Assembly (NCBI GenBank): GCA_963822825.1
Contig: CAWGIW010000025.1
Coordinates: 1 to 64,000 of the forward strand
Reading direction: 5' to 3'
DNA from: JAWWPY01 sp963822825
Lineage (GTDB): Bacteria; Actinomycetota; Actinomycetes; Streptosporangiales; Streptosporangiaceae
Length of the DNA stretch: 64,000 nt
Position 1 is the stretch's first letter, and each line of letters opens with the position of its first letter. Shown one piece after another: positions 25,787 to 33,547 of this stretch. The position numbers and the translations under genes are program-made. The notes under the pieces are model-generated. The model was not told where the DNA came from, searched no databases, and saw nothing but the letters and a program-made list of their open reading frames with translations.

Positions 25787-26734
25787 ATGCGTGTCGCGGT
25801 AACCGGGGGCTGCGGCTTCATCGGATCCCACGTTGTTGATCATTTGGTCCATGCCGGTCATCAGGTCCGGGTGATCGACCTCTCCCCGGGCTGGCGCCAG
25901 CCCGGGGCCGACTACCTTGACGCGGACCTGTTCGACGAGGTCGCGCTGGGCCGGGCGGTGGCCGGCTGTTCGGCGGTCTTCCATCTGGCCGGTATCGCCG
26001 ATGTGAACGAAGTCGCGGCGGACCCGATCGCCGCGGTCCGGCTGAACGTTGAGGGCACCGCGAGGGTGCTCGACGCGGCCCGCGGCCAGGGTTGCGGGCG
26101 GGTCCTGCTGGCCAGCACCGTCTGGGTGTACGGAGCGACCGTCGGTGAAGGTGAGCAGACCGAGGACGCGCCCGTGGACCTGCGCCGGGCCGGGCACGTC
26201 TACGTATCGACGAAGCTGGCCGCGGAAATGCTGGTGCACAGCTACCGGGAGATGTACGGCCAGCACTTCACCATCCTCAGGTACGGCATCCCGTACGGGC
26301 CGCGGATGCGCGACGTGCTGGTCGTGGCCAGGTTCGTCCAGGCTGCGCTGGAGGGCAGGCCGCTCACGGTGGCCGGCACGGGGGAGCAGCAGCGCAACTA
26401 CGTCTACGTGGAGGACCTCGCGGACGCGCATGTGCGTGCGCTCTCGCCCGCGGCACAGGACAAGACGCTGGCCCTGGAGGGCGGCGTGCCGGTATCCGTG
26501 CGGGAGATCGCCGATATCGTCTGCGACCTGGTCGGCGACGCGACCATCGAGCATGTCCCGGCGCGGACGGCCGATTACCAGGGAGTCAGCGTATCGGGCG
26601 CCCTGGCCAAGGAACTGCTCGACTGGGCCCCCGTCACCCCGTTCGCGGAAGGTGTCCACCGATACCTCGACTGGCTGGCCAGCACGCGTCCCCCGGCCGA
26701 CATCACGGACGCTGGCGGGCGGTCCCGGCCGTGA
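25787..26734 (+). CDS. NAD-dependent epimerase/dehydratase (extended SDR)
   Basis: A 315-aa nucleotide-sugar SDR. The cofactor loop is VAVTGGCGFIGSHVVDHLV and the catalytic motif is HVYVSTKLAAE (Tyr-x3-Lys) with a preceding LLASTVWVYG Ser/Thr. RYGIPYGPRM and QQRNYVYVEDLADAHVRAL are typical of UDP-glucose 4-epimerase-like enzymes. GAGGAGAGACAGCG precedes the ATG. It is the second gene of the DegT operon, and its TGA overlaps the GTG of the next gene by four bases (GTGA), implying translational coupling. Confidence 0.88.
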   Translation: MRVAVTGGCGFIGSHVVDHLVHAGHQVRVIDLSPGWRQPGADYLDADLFDEVALGRAVAGCSAVFHLAGIADVNEVAADPIAAVRLNVEGTARVLDAARGQGCGRVLLASTVWVYGATVGEGEQTEDAPVDLRRAGHVYVSTKLAAEMLVHSYREMYGQHFTILRYGIPYGPRMRDVLVVARFVQAALEGRPLTVAGTGEQQRNYVYVEDLADAHVRALSPAAQDKTLALEGGVPVSVREIADIVCDLVGDATIEHVPARTADYQGVSVSGALAKELLDWAPVTPFAEGVHRYLDWLASTRPPADITDAGGRSRP

Positions 26735-27831
26735 GGCGCGCCCTGCTCCTGTCGGGATCCCTCGGCATGGGCCACGATGTCCTCGCCCAGGCCTGCGCGG
26801 CCTCGCTGAGGGCCAGGGGGTGGGGCACGCAGACCCTGGACGCCATGCGCCTGCTCGGCCGGGCCGGTAGCTCGGCCGGCGAAGCAGCCTTCAGGACCAT
26901 GCTCGCGCTGCCCGGTCTCTACGACGCGTTTCACTTCTCCGCTCTGCGCGCCGGGTCCAGGCTGGCGCTGCTCGCCGACGGGGCGGCCCGGCAGGAGGTC
27001 GTGCCGCGGCTGCGCGAGCATCTCGATGAGCATCCCGCCGACCTGGCCATCTCGGTATTTGCCACGGCCGCCTCAGCGGTGAGCAAGCTCGCCGACGGGT
27101 ATCCAGGAATGACCCACATGGTCTTCTGCACCGACGTCACCCCGCACCGACTGTGGATACACCGCAACGTCAACCTTTACCTGGTGACGTCGCCGGCCGC
27201 GCAGGCCGCCGTACGGCGGTTCCAGCCCGGCGCCCGGATCTTGGTGGTACCGGTCCCGGTGCGCGAGGCCTTCTACGATCCGCCGACCCGGGTCGAAGCG
27301 CGCGCCGCCCTGGGGATCACCGGATACGCGCGCTGCGTTCTGGTGATGTCGGGGGCCTGGGGGCTGGGCCCGCTGGCCGACGCGGCCTCGGCCCTGGCCG
27401 CGGCGGGCCTGGAGGTACTCGCGGTCGCGGGGCGAAACACCCGGCTGGAGAGCCGGCTCCGGGCCGCGGCCCAGCATCAGCCCAGGCTCCATGTGTTCGG
27501 TTTCACCGAGCGCATCCCGGCCCTGATGGCCGCCGCTGACCTGGTCCTCACCAGTTCGGGGGACACCTGCTCCGAGGCGCGGCTGATCGGGCGCCCGCTG
27601 CTCCTGCTGGACATCGTCCAGGGTCACGGCCGCGACAATCTGCAGCACGAACTCGAACTGGGCGGGGCGAGCGTGACCTCGCCCCGGGCCGCCGATGTGG
27701 TGCGGAATGCCCTGGCTGCCCTGGACCGCATCCAGGCGCCTCGCGGGATGCCGGACCCGGAGGCGGGGCGTCGATCGGGTCAGGAGTGGGAGGCGTCGTT
27801 CTCAGCGGCTCTGGCCAGTGTTGGCCTGTAA
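26731..27831 (+). CDS. MGDG-synthase/MurG-like (GT28-fold) glycosyltransferase
   Basis: A 366-aa GT-B enzyme. The N-terminus ALLLSGSLGMGHDVLAQACA is the glycine-rich acceptor loop of MGDG synthase-type proteins. HMVFCTDVTPHRLW and RILVVPVPVREAFYDP mark the domain junction, and the C-terminal half has VLVMSGAWGLG, ADLVLTSSGDTCSEARLIGRPLL and the acidic/polar DIVQGHGRDN donor site. Relatives transfer hexoses to diacylglycerol or lipid carriers. The C-terminal Gly-Gly motif usual before Thr/Glu is Ser-Gly-Asp-Thr here. It is the last gene of the DegT-SDR operon. Whether the acceptor is a lipid is inference. Confidence 0.82.
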   Translation: MRRALLLSGSLGMGHDVLAQACAASLRARGWGTQTLDAMRLLGRAGSSAGEAAFRTMLALPGLYDAFHFSALRAGSRLALLADGAARQEVVPRLREHLDEHPADLAISVFATAASAVSKLADGYPGMTHMVFCTDVTPHRLWIHRNVNLYLVTSPAAQAAVRRFQPGARILVVPVPVREAFYDPPTRVEARAALGITGYARCVLVMSGAWGLGPLADAASALAAAGLEVLAVAGRNTRLESRLRAAAQHQPRLHVFGFTERIPALMAAADLVLTSSGDTCSEARLIGRPLLLLDIVQGHGRDNLQHELELGGASVTSPRAADVVRNALAALDRIQAPRGMPDPEAGRRSGQEWEASFSAALASVGL

Positions 27832-27855
27832 CCGTGGGCGGGCAATCCCGTAGCC

Positions 27856-28494
27856 TCAGCCCGGCAGGTTTGGCAGCCTCACATGCGCCGAAGTAGCTCT
27901 CACCGCGTTCATCATGATCTTGTTCACCTTCGCGCGCTGGGCGTCGAGATCGCGGGTGTCCCGGGTGAGCGCCGCGCTCGCCTGGGTCCGTGCCGCGGCA
28001 TCGGGGGCGCTCAGCACGTTCGCGACGTCGTTCTGCACTCGCTGCGCGTACAGGGAGGCCCAGATCACCAGGCCGCTCACGGCGCGGTCAAGGTGAAAAC
28101 CGGCCAGCGACTCGGTCACCTGGTACTGGGTCAGGTCATCAAGAAGCTCGTTATTGGCCGGCGAGCAGTTGGTCGCCCCGTACCGGGCGATCTTGATGGT
28201 GTCCTGGGTGTCCTGGGCGCTCGTGCTGGCGCCCGACTTGATCTCACGCAGGGCGGTGAGCGATTCCCCGACCCCTCCCGCGCACGATTCGATGTCCGCG
28301 CTCATGTCGGTGAGGAACCCCTTCAGGTCGCCCGCCCGCTGCGCCTGGCTGGGCCGGTGGACCAGGCCGACCAGCACGATACCGGCCAGCACCAGGATTC
28401 CGGCCAGCAGCAGCCATCGCGGGGTCTTCTGAGCCGGCCAGCGGGTGTGCCGGATCGGCACGTACGGCGGGTCGGTGCGGGTCGGTGTCTCCAT
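27856..28494 (-). CDS. Single-span membrane protein of unknown function
   Basis: A 212-aa protein not assigned to a family. A ~30-residue polar N-terminus (PPYVPIRHTRWPAQK) precedes one helix (WLLLAGILVLAGIVLVGLV, ~34-52). An extracytoplasmic helical domain follows, with two Cys (DIESCAGG and ATNCSPANNE) that could form a disulfide, and a predicted long helix DAAARTQASAALTRDTRDLD. ATG 28494 has GGAG six bases upstream and lies two bases after the stop of the TlpA-like gene. An operon with a thiol oxidoreductase suggests the two Cys may be its substrate, which is inference. Confidence 0.7.
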   Translation of the reverse strand: METPTRTDPPYVPIRHTRWPAQKTPRWLLLAGILVLAGIVLVGLVHRPSQAQRAGDLKGFLTDMSADIESCAGGVGESLTALREIKSGASTSAQDTQDTIKIARYGATNCSPANNELLDDLTQYQVTESLAGFHLDRAVSGLVIWASLYAQRVQNDVANVLSAPDAAARTQASAALTRDTRDLDAQRAKVNKIMMNAVRATSAHVRLPNLPG

Positions 28495-28496
28495 GG

Positions 28497-29300
28497 TCAG
28501 CTCCGCTCCGCCGGTTTGGTGATCTCGGCTACTCCGGCCCTGAGTTCTTGCTCGGTCACGGCCCCAGCGACCCGCTTGACGATCCGGTGCTGCGCGTTGA
28601 GGAAGAACGTCTGGGGAAGCGCGTCCACGCCAAAGGAGATCGTTGTGTGCATCGGGTAGGGATCGAAGGCCACGGGATAGCTGACGCCCGCCGCCCGGGT
28701 GAATTTCAGTGCCGCCGAGGATTTGTCGTTCGCGTCGATACCGAGCAGCGTGACGCTCCCGTGCGCGGCCCGGTAGAACCTGGCCAGCAGCGGCGTCTCC
28801 TTCTGACATGGCGTGCACCACGAGGCGAAGAAATTGATGACGAGCGGGCGCCCGGCGAACCCGGCGAGCGAGATGTGCTCACCGGAATGGCCGAGCACCG
28901 AGAGCGTGAAGGCGGGGGCGGACGGCGGCGCGGGGGGCTTGGCCGCGCCGCCAGAGGTACTGCCGATCGCCGCGATCGCCGCCACCACGGCCGCCGTGGC
29001 CGCCGATGATGTGATGACGAGCCTGCGCCCCCGGCTCAGGGAGCGGAAGCGGGTGATCACGCGACGCGCCAGCACGCGACCTGCCCCGGCGCTCTGCCTG
29101 GGTGCCGCCGAGTCCGCTTCAGGCCGGGGGGTGGCCGAGTCCGCTTCAGGCCCGGGGGTGACCGCGCCCGCTTCAGGCCGGGGGGTGGCCGAGTCCCCTC
29201 CAGGCCCGGGGGCGGCCGCGTGCGGTTCTCCGTCTCCGGAGGGTCCGGCGGTGCGCAGGTTGCTTGTCTCGTCCAAGGTCATCGATTCCTGCTCGCCCAT
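28497..29300 (-). CDS. TlpA/ResA-like membrane-anchored thioredoxin
   Basis: A 267-aa protein with a Pro/Ala-rich acidic cytoplasmic N-terminus containing repeats such as GPEADSATPRPEADSA. It continues with one membrane helix (LVITSSAATAAVVAAIAAIG), then a redoxin domain: FTLSVLGHSGEHISLAGFAG, VINFFASWCTPCQKETP with the CxxC pair (~residues 160-163), and VDALPQTFFLN with the cis-Pro. ResA-like proteins reduce cytochrome c haem-binding or CuA cysteines outside the membrane. GGAGG precedes ATG 29300, which overlaps the end of the histidine kinase gene by 22 bases. It shares an operon with a two-component system that diverges from the cytochrome oxidase cluster, consistent with a role in oxidase assembly. 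Confidence 0.85.
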   Translation of the reverse strand: MGEQESMTLDETSNLRTAGPSGDGEPHAAAPGPGGDSATPRPEAGAVTPGPEADSATPRPEADSAAPRQSAGAGRVLARRVITRFRSLSRGRRLVITSSAATAAVVAAIAAIGSTSGGAAKPPAPPSAPAFTLSVLGHSGEHISLAGFAGRPLVINFFASWCTPCQKETPLLARFYRAAHGSVTLLGIDANDKSSAALKFTRAAGVSYPVAFDPYPMHTTISFGVDALPQTFFLNAQHRIVKRVAGAVTEQELRAGVAEITKPAERS

Positions 29301-30682
29301 GGATCCTCCTTCAATGTGCTCGCCTCTCCATCGGCCACCGCCGGGCCGACCCATCCCGGGGCGGCCGCCAGGTGGAGCGGTCCGGCGGGAGTCGGCCGCG
29401 TGGGGAGGACCACCTCGAACTCACTGCCCAGACCCGGGGTGCTGCGTACCAGCACGTCTCCACCGTGCGCATGGGCGACCGCCCGTACCAGCGCCAGCCC
29501 CAGCCCGGTGCCCTTGGATCCGGAGCCCCCATACTCGACAGACACAGGCCCGTCGGCCCCGTAGGTGGCCGAAACCGACTCGTCAGGTATGGTCCCCGTC
29601 CTGAACCGGTCGAAGATGCGCTCGAGCTCGGTGGGGCGGATACCAGTCCCCGTGTCGGCGATGATCATACGCGCGGGCGCGCCATGCCCGCCCGCGACCA
29701 CGGACAGCTGAATCATGTCGTTATCTGTGGTGTGCCGGACCGCGTTCTCGAGGAGGGCATCGACCGCGAGGCCAAGCCGCTCCCGGTCAGCGCTCACCGT
29801 CACCGCGTCAAGCTGGCCGAGTTGCCACCGGCGCGCCGCGGTGGGCCGCCACTTGCGGATGACTTCCATGGTGAACCGGTCCAGGGCGACCGGCTCGGGA
29901 TACAGGAAGTCCGGATCCTCGGAGGCGGCGATGACCAGCAGCCGCTCACCGAGGCGGCGCAGCCGGGTGAGTTCACCCACGACGACCTGGATATCGCGGT
30001 TCTCGCCTCGGTCAGCAAGCTCGCGGGCGAGCAATTCGGCGTGGCCCAGCGCGATGGTGATCGGGGTCCGAAGCTGGTGGGAGGCGTCCTGCAAGAACCT
30101 GCGCTGCGTGGTCAGCAGCCGGGCGTTCTCGTCGCTCACCATGTCGCGTTCGTGGTCGGCGACTAGGCGCCGCCGGGCGTGCCAGACCATCAGCCAGAAC
30201 ATGACCGCCATGAGCGGGACCTCGTTCAGTTCGTCCACCGACTGGGCGCCGCGCCAGACGTCCCAGCCGATGGCGGTGAACGTGGTGAGCATGACCATGC
30301 CGAGCACCCACAGGGTCGGCTTGATCGCCCAGACCCGGAAGCCGTACACCAGCGTGAGGCTGATCCAGATGAAGTGGAACGGGACCGTTTCCCAATGCCC
30401 GAAGATAACGATCGAGGCCAGGTTGATCAGGGAGAAAACCACCCAGGCGGCATCGACCCAGGCCATACGGAAGGGCCAGCTGCGGCCGGCCGGCGCGTCG
30501 GCCGCCGCGGTGCCTGGCTCGTGCCGGGCGTTTCTCATGAACGGCAGCCCGGATGGGAGCGGTCGGCGCAGTCGGCTGGTGGCGGGCCGCCGCACGTCCG
30601 CCGCCTGCAGGTCGGGCGGCTCGCCGGGGACGGCGGCCCAAAGGCGCGGCGGGACAAGGTGCCTCAGGCCGACGGTCACCAC
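29279..30682 (-). CDS. Sensor histidine kinase
   Basis: A 467-aa membrane kinase. Several hydrophobic helices (AWVDAAWVVFSLINLASIVIF, IWISLTLVYGFRVWAI, LWVLGMVMLTTFTAIGW, PLMAVMFWLMVWH) form the sensor with little extracytoplasmic sequence. The H-box is FLQDASHQLRTPITIALGH with the phospho-His; the N-box is DALLENAVRHT; then come DTGTGIRPTELERIFDRF and GTGLGLALVRAVAHAHGG. The start is uncertain: GTG 30682 lies just after the response regulator gene, and ATG 30538 or an ATG at 30739 overlapping the regulator are alternatives. It is downstream of its OmpR-type regulator and overlaps the TlpA-like gene. Confidence 0.87.
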   Translation of the reverse strand: MVTVGLRHLVPPRLWAAVPGEPPDLQAADVRRPATSRLRRPLPSGLPFMRNARHEPGTAAADAPAGRSWPFRMAWVDAAWVVFSLINLASIVIFGHWETVPFHFIWISLTLVYGFRVWAIKPTLWVLGMVMLTTFTAIGWDVWRGAQSVDELNEVPLMAVMFWLMVWHARRRLVADHERDMVSDENARLLTTQRRFLQDASHQLRTPITIALGHAELLARELADRGENRDIQVVVGELTRLRRLGERLLVIAASEDPDFLYPEPVALDRFTMEVIRKWRPTAARRWQLGQLDAVTVSADRERLGLAVDALLENAVRHTTDNDMIQLSVVAGGHGAPARMIIADTGTGIRPTELERIFDRFRTGTIPDESVSATYGADGPVSVEYGGSGSKGTGLGLALVRAVAHAHGGDVLVRSTPGLGSEFEVVLPTRPTPAGPLHLAAAPGWVGPAVADGEASTLKEDPWASRNR

Positions 30683-30710
30683 GTGACCTAGCCGGCCAAT
30701 CCTCCAGCTC

Positions 30711-31433
30711 CTAGGAGGCGAGCTGGTATCCCTCACCACGTACCGTCTTGATCAGGTCGAATCCAAGCTTCGAGCGGATGCGCCGAACACAGACATCAAC
30801 GACGTTGGACCCGGGATCGAAATCGTAGCCCCACACTGAGGCCAGCAACTGACCTTTGGTGACGGATTGCCCGACATGCTCCATCAGCTCCCGGAGCAGC
30901 AGGAACTCCAGACGGGTGAGCGGCACCGGTCCCTGTCCGATGTTGGCTTCCAGCCGGCCAAAATCGAGCAGCAGTTCTCCTGCCCTGAGGACCTCGTTCA
31001 GCGGGTGGCCGACGTCGCGGAGCCGTACCCGCACCCGGGCCAGCAGCTCGGCCAGCGAGAACGGCTTGGTCAGGTAGTCCTGGGCGCCCAGCTCCAGGCA
31101 GTCCACCTTGGTGGTCACGTCGGACAGGCAAGACAGCACGAGCACCGCCTGTTCCGGCCGCTCGCGCCGCAACTCGGCGAGGATCTCCCGCCCGTCCATG
31201 TCTGGCATGACCAAGTCGAGGATGATCAAGTCGTAGTCGCCGGCGACGGCTTGCCGCAGGCCGTCGCGGCCGCTAACGGCGAAATCGATTGCATAACCGG
31301 CCGCCGAGAGTGCCCGTGCGATGAAGTCACGGATCCTCGGCTCGTCGTCGACAACGAGGATCCGCGCCGCCGTCGGGTACATGCCCGGCTGGTGTGTGAT
31401 CTTCGCAGGTAGGTCAGTGTGCATGGGGTGCAT
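30711..31433 (-). CDS. OmpR/PhoB-family response regulator
   Basis: A 240-aa regulator. The receiver domain has ILVVDDEPRIRDF (acidic pocket), LIILDLVMPDMDG with the phospho-acceptor Asp, a conserved Ser/Thr in VLVLSCLSD, and the LTKPFSLAELLARV Lys. A C-terminal winged helix follows (LTRLEFLLLRELMEHVGQSV, ASVWGYDFDPGSNVVDVCV, GEGYQLAS). The first ATG is at 31433; 31424 or 31382 are also possible because no clear ribosome site is seen. It is co-transcribed with the kinase, TlpA-like and membrane-protein genes. It is divergent from the cupredoxin/cytochrome oxidase cluster, a possible target. Confidence 0.9.
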   Translation of the reverse strand: MHPMHTDLPAKITHQPGMYPTAARILVVDDEPRIRDFIARALSAAGYAIDFAVSGRDGLRQAVAGDYDLIILDLVMPDMDGREILAELRRERPEQAVLVLSCLSDVTTKVDCLELGAQDYLTKPFSLAELLARVRVRLRDVGHPLNEVLRAGELLLDFGRLEANIGQGPVPLTRLEFLLLRELMEHVGQSVTKGQLLASVWGYDFDPGSNVVDVCVRRIRSKLGFDLIKTVRGEGYQLAS

Positions 31434-31840
31434 CGGTCACATCGGAGCGAGGCGGCTGCGGGCCCCGCCTGCGGGTGCAGACGGGGTCTTCTGCGGACGA
31501 TTCAATGCATTGAGGCATTCCCGGTCAACCCTTCGGCGCGTTGGCAAACCGTTGCATTACTTCTGTCCGGCGAAGGAACGCGATCGCGCTACCCTAAAGT
31601 AACTACCAGTAGTCAGTCAGATACGGAGTGTTGCTATCATGCCTTTTCATGGCCGAACTTACCCTTGCGGCAGGCCTTGATCATGACAATTTCGTCATTC
31701 AGTGCCCGCCCGGTTGCCGCCGGATGGCTAACGATCGCAGGATCAGGTCCATAAGAGCTTCCGGCCCGCGGTCGTGTGACATAGGCGGGTCGGCCCCAGT
31801 CGTGTGCGCGACGCGCCGCGAAGAAGCGAGGTGGTGACTG
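31434..31840. other. Divergent regulatory region between the response regulator and the cupredoxin/oxidase cluster
   Basis: 407 bases without a supported gene. It holds the candidate promoter for the regulator operon (31500-31528), a perfect palindrome TCAATGCATTGA (31502-31513) and an inverted repeat ACTAC-CA-GTAGT (31602-31613). No clear promoter for the rightward cluster could be fixed. Confidence 0.6.
31500..31528 (-). promoter_or_regulatory. Candidate sigma-70-type promoter for the response regulator operon
   Basis: TTGACC (31528-31523) and TTGAAT (31505-31500) are separated by 17 bases on the minus strand, about 67 bases before the ATG at 31433. The palindrome at 31502-31513 overlaps the -10 and could be an operator. 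Confidence 0.4.
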
Positions 31841-32551
31841 GTGTCTCTGCCAGTCCGTGTCGTGACCCTGCTGGTGGCGTTCGCCGCGGTGGTGGTCGGC
31901 GCGGTCTTCATCGTCGTTCATTACCTGCTCGGCGGCCCGCCCACGGTGGATTACACGTCGGTGGCCTCTGGTGGGCAGGTCAACGTGGTCCTCCAGGAGG
32001 ATCCACAGAACGGGGTGACGGCCACGCCCGACTGGGTCAGCTATTTCGTCCAGAATCCGCAGACCAAGCAGTGGGAGCACACCACGCTGTTCAAGGTGCC
32101 CGCCGCGACCCAGGTCAACGTCACGATCTTCGGTTATGACGGCTGCACACCGCTGCGTAACAACTTCTGGAGCAAGGTCCAGGGCACGATCGGCAACACC
32201 GTGAACGTTGCGCAAGTCAGCAGCAAGGGCGTGACTAGCCCAACGCATACCGCGTCAGTCATCAACTCGTGGTCGAACTGCAACGTCGGGCACACTTTCG
32301 CCATCCCGGGCCTGAATCTTTACGTGCCGGTCGCATCGCCGCCGGGGTCGGAATCCAATAACTTGTGCAGCAACTCGCCCTGCACCTCTGGCCCGCACTC
32401 AGTAGAGACGTTCAGCTTCAGGACACCCAGGAGTCCAGGCATCTTCCGCTGGCAGTGCTTCGTCCCCTGTGGGGGCGGTTTCATCGACGGCAACGGCGGC
32501 CCCATGCAGACGATCGGTTTCATGATGGGCAACATGGAGGTGGCAGCCTGA
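31841..32551 (+). CDS. Membrane-anchored cupredoxin-like protein of the cytochrome oxidase cluster
   Basis: A 236-aa protein with an N-terminal signal anchor (VVTLLVAFAAVVVGAVFIVV) and an extracytoplasmic beta domain. Candidate copper ligands are the His in NVGHTFAIPGLNLYVPV (~residue 151), the Cys pair in FRWQCFVPCGGGF (~205-209), and Met residues in GGPMQTIGFMMGNM. This His/Cys/Met spacing is that of sulfocyanin-like or CuA-like cupredoxins. GTG 31841 has GAGGTG upstream. Its TGA overlaps the ATG of ctaC (TGATG), so it is made together with oxidase subunit II. It may deliver electrons or copper to the oxidase. Confidence 0.72.
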   Translation: MSLPVRVVTLLVAFAAVVVGAVFIVVHYLLGGPPTVDYTSVASGGQVNVVLQEDPQNGVTATPDWVSYFVQNPQTKQWEHTTLFKVPAATQVNVTIFGYDGCTPLRNNFWSKVQGTIGNTVNVAQVSSKGVTSPTHTASVINSWSNCNVGHTFAIPGLNLYVPVASPPGSESNNLCSNSPCTSGPHSVETFSFRTPRSPGIFRWQCFVPCGGGFIDGNGGPMQTIGFMMGNMEVAA

Positions 32552-33489
32552 TGGCCGCGTCAGAGGCCGCAGCGGCCACCCCGCGGGCCGAGCCACGGCA
32601 CGGGCGGCGGATCTTCCTGATCTGGATCGTCCTGGCGCTCGTCGCCGACCTCCTCATCTGGTTCCTCTGGAAGCCGCACATGCCGCCGGGTGACCTGACC
32701 GAGTCAGCCGAGCACCAGCAGTTCGACATCGCGGTGCTCGCGCTGGCGGCGGCTCCCGTCATGCTGTTCGTCTATGTGTTTTTCGGCTACGCGTTCACCA
32801 ACTGGCGGCACCGCGAAGGCGACGACGACGACGGCCCGCCCATCTTCGGGCACACCGGCATCCAGGCCACCTGGATCATCGGCACCGCGGTGGTCGTCCT
32901 CTCGGCGTTCGTCTTCGGCACGGTGGAACTGATCATCCCGGCCGGTGCCGGGGCCGGTCAGGGCCCCTTGCCGGTCTGGAAACCGTCCGGGGGTAACTAT
33001 CTCCAGGTGCAGGTCATCGGCCAGCAGTGGTCGTTCACCTACCGCTACCCGCAGTTCGGCGGCATGGAGACCAGCCAGCTCGTCCTGCCCGAGAACCGGC
33101 CGATCGAGTTCCACGTGACCTCGCTCGACGTGATCCACAGCTTCTGGGCCTATCAGCTCGGGGTCAAGGCCGACGCCAACCCCAGCGTGGACAACGTGGC
33201 GTACACCACCGCCCAGCACACCGGCGGGTTCACCGTCCGGTGCAACGAGCTGTGCGGGCTGTGGCACGGCGCGATGTTCGACTACGGCCGGGTGGTCAGC
33301 CCGGCCGCCTTCGAGACGTGGGCTACCGCGACCCAGATACGGCTGGCCGCGGTGACCAGGATATTGCCGCCCTACTCGACGACCTATGACCCGACCGTGA
33401 TCGCGCAAATGGGCAGCGCCCTGGTCAAGCTGGGCATCACCGGCGCGCCCGGCTTCTACTACAACCCCGGCGATCCGGTGCAGCCGTGA
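32551..33489 (+). CDS. ctaC: Cytochrome c oxidase subunit II
   Basis: A 312-aa protein with N-terminal membrane helices (FLIWIVLALVADLLIWFLW, AVLALAAAPVMLFVYVFFGYAF, TWIIGTAVVVLSAFVFGTVE) and an extracytoplasmic CuA domain. The CuA site is complete: His in SLDVIHSFWAYQ (~196) and C-x3-C-x3-H-x2-M in VRCNELCGLWHGAMFD (~231-242). QVIGQQWSFTYRYP is the aromatic electron-entry segment. It has one more N-terminal helix than the two-helix standard. It overlaps the upstream cupredoxin gene by one base and is followed after 58 bases by ctaD. Confidence 0.93.
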   Translation: MAASEAAAATPRAEPRHGRRIFLIWIVLALVADLLIWFLWKPHMPPGDLTESAEHQQFDIAVLALAAAPVMLFVYVFFGYAFTNWRHREGDDDDGPPIFGHTGIQATWIIGTAVVVLSAFVFGTVELIIPAGAGAGQGPLPVWKPSGGNYLQVQVIGQQWSFTYRYPQFGGMETSQLVLPENRPIEFHVTSLDVIHSFWAYQLGVKADANPSVDNVAYTTAQHTGGFTVRCNELCGLWHGAMFDYGRVVSPAAFETWATATQIRLAAVTRILPPYSTTYDPTVIAQMGSALVKLGITGAPGFYYNPGDPVQP

Positions 33490-33547
33490 CCGGGCCACTC
33501 GTTCCTCATGGCGTGCGTTCGCAACCGTTCGATGAAGAGGTGACCGG

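Noticed and set aside
24224..26659. An 811-codon minus-strand open frame opposite the DegT and SDR genes
   Set aside because: The composition is that of antisense high-G+C sequence (His/Arg/Gly-rich) and no family motif is present; the plus-strand genes are certain.
31628..31837. A short ORF just before the cupredoxin gene
   Set aside because: No ribosome site or recognisable sequence; more likely untranslated leader of the oxidase cluster.
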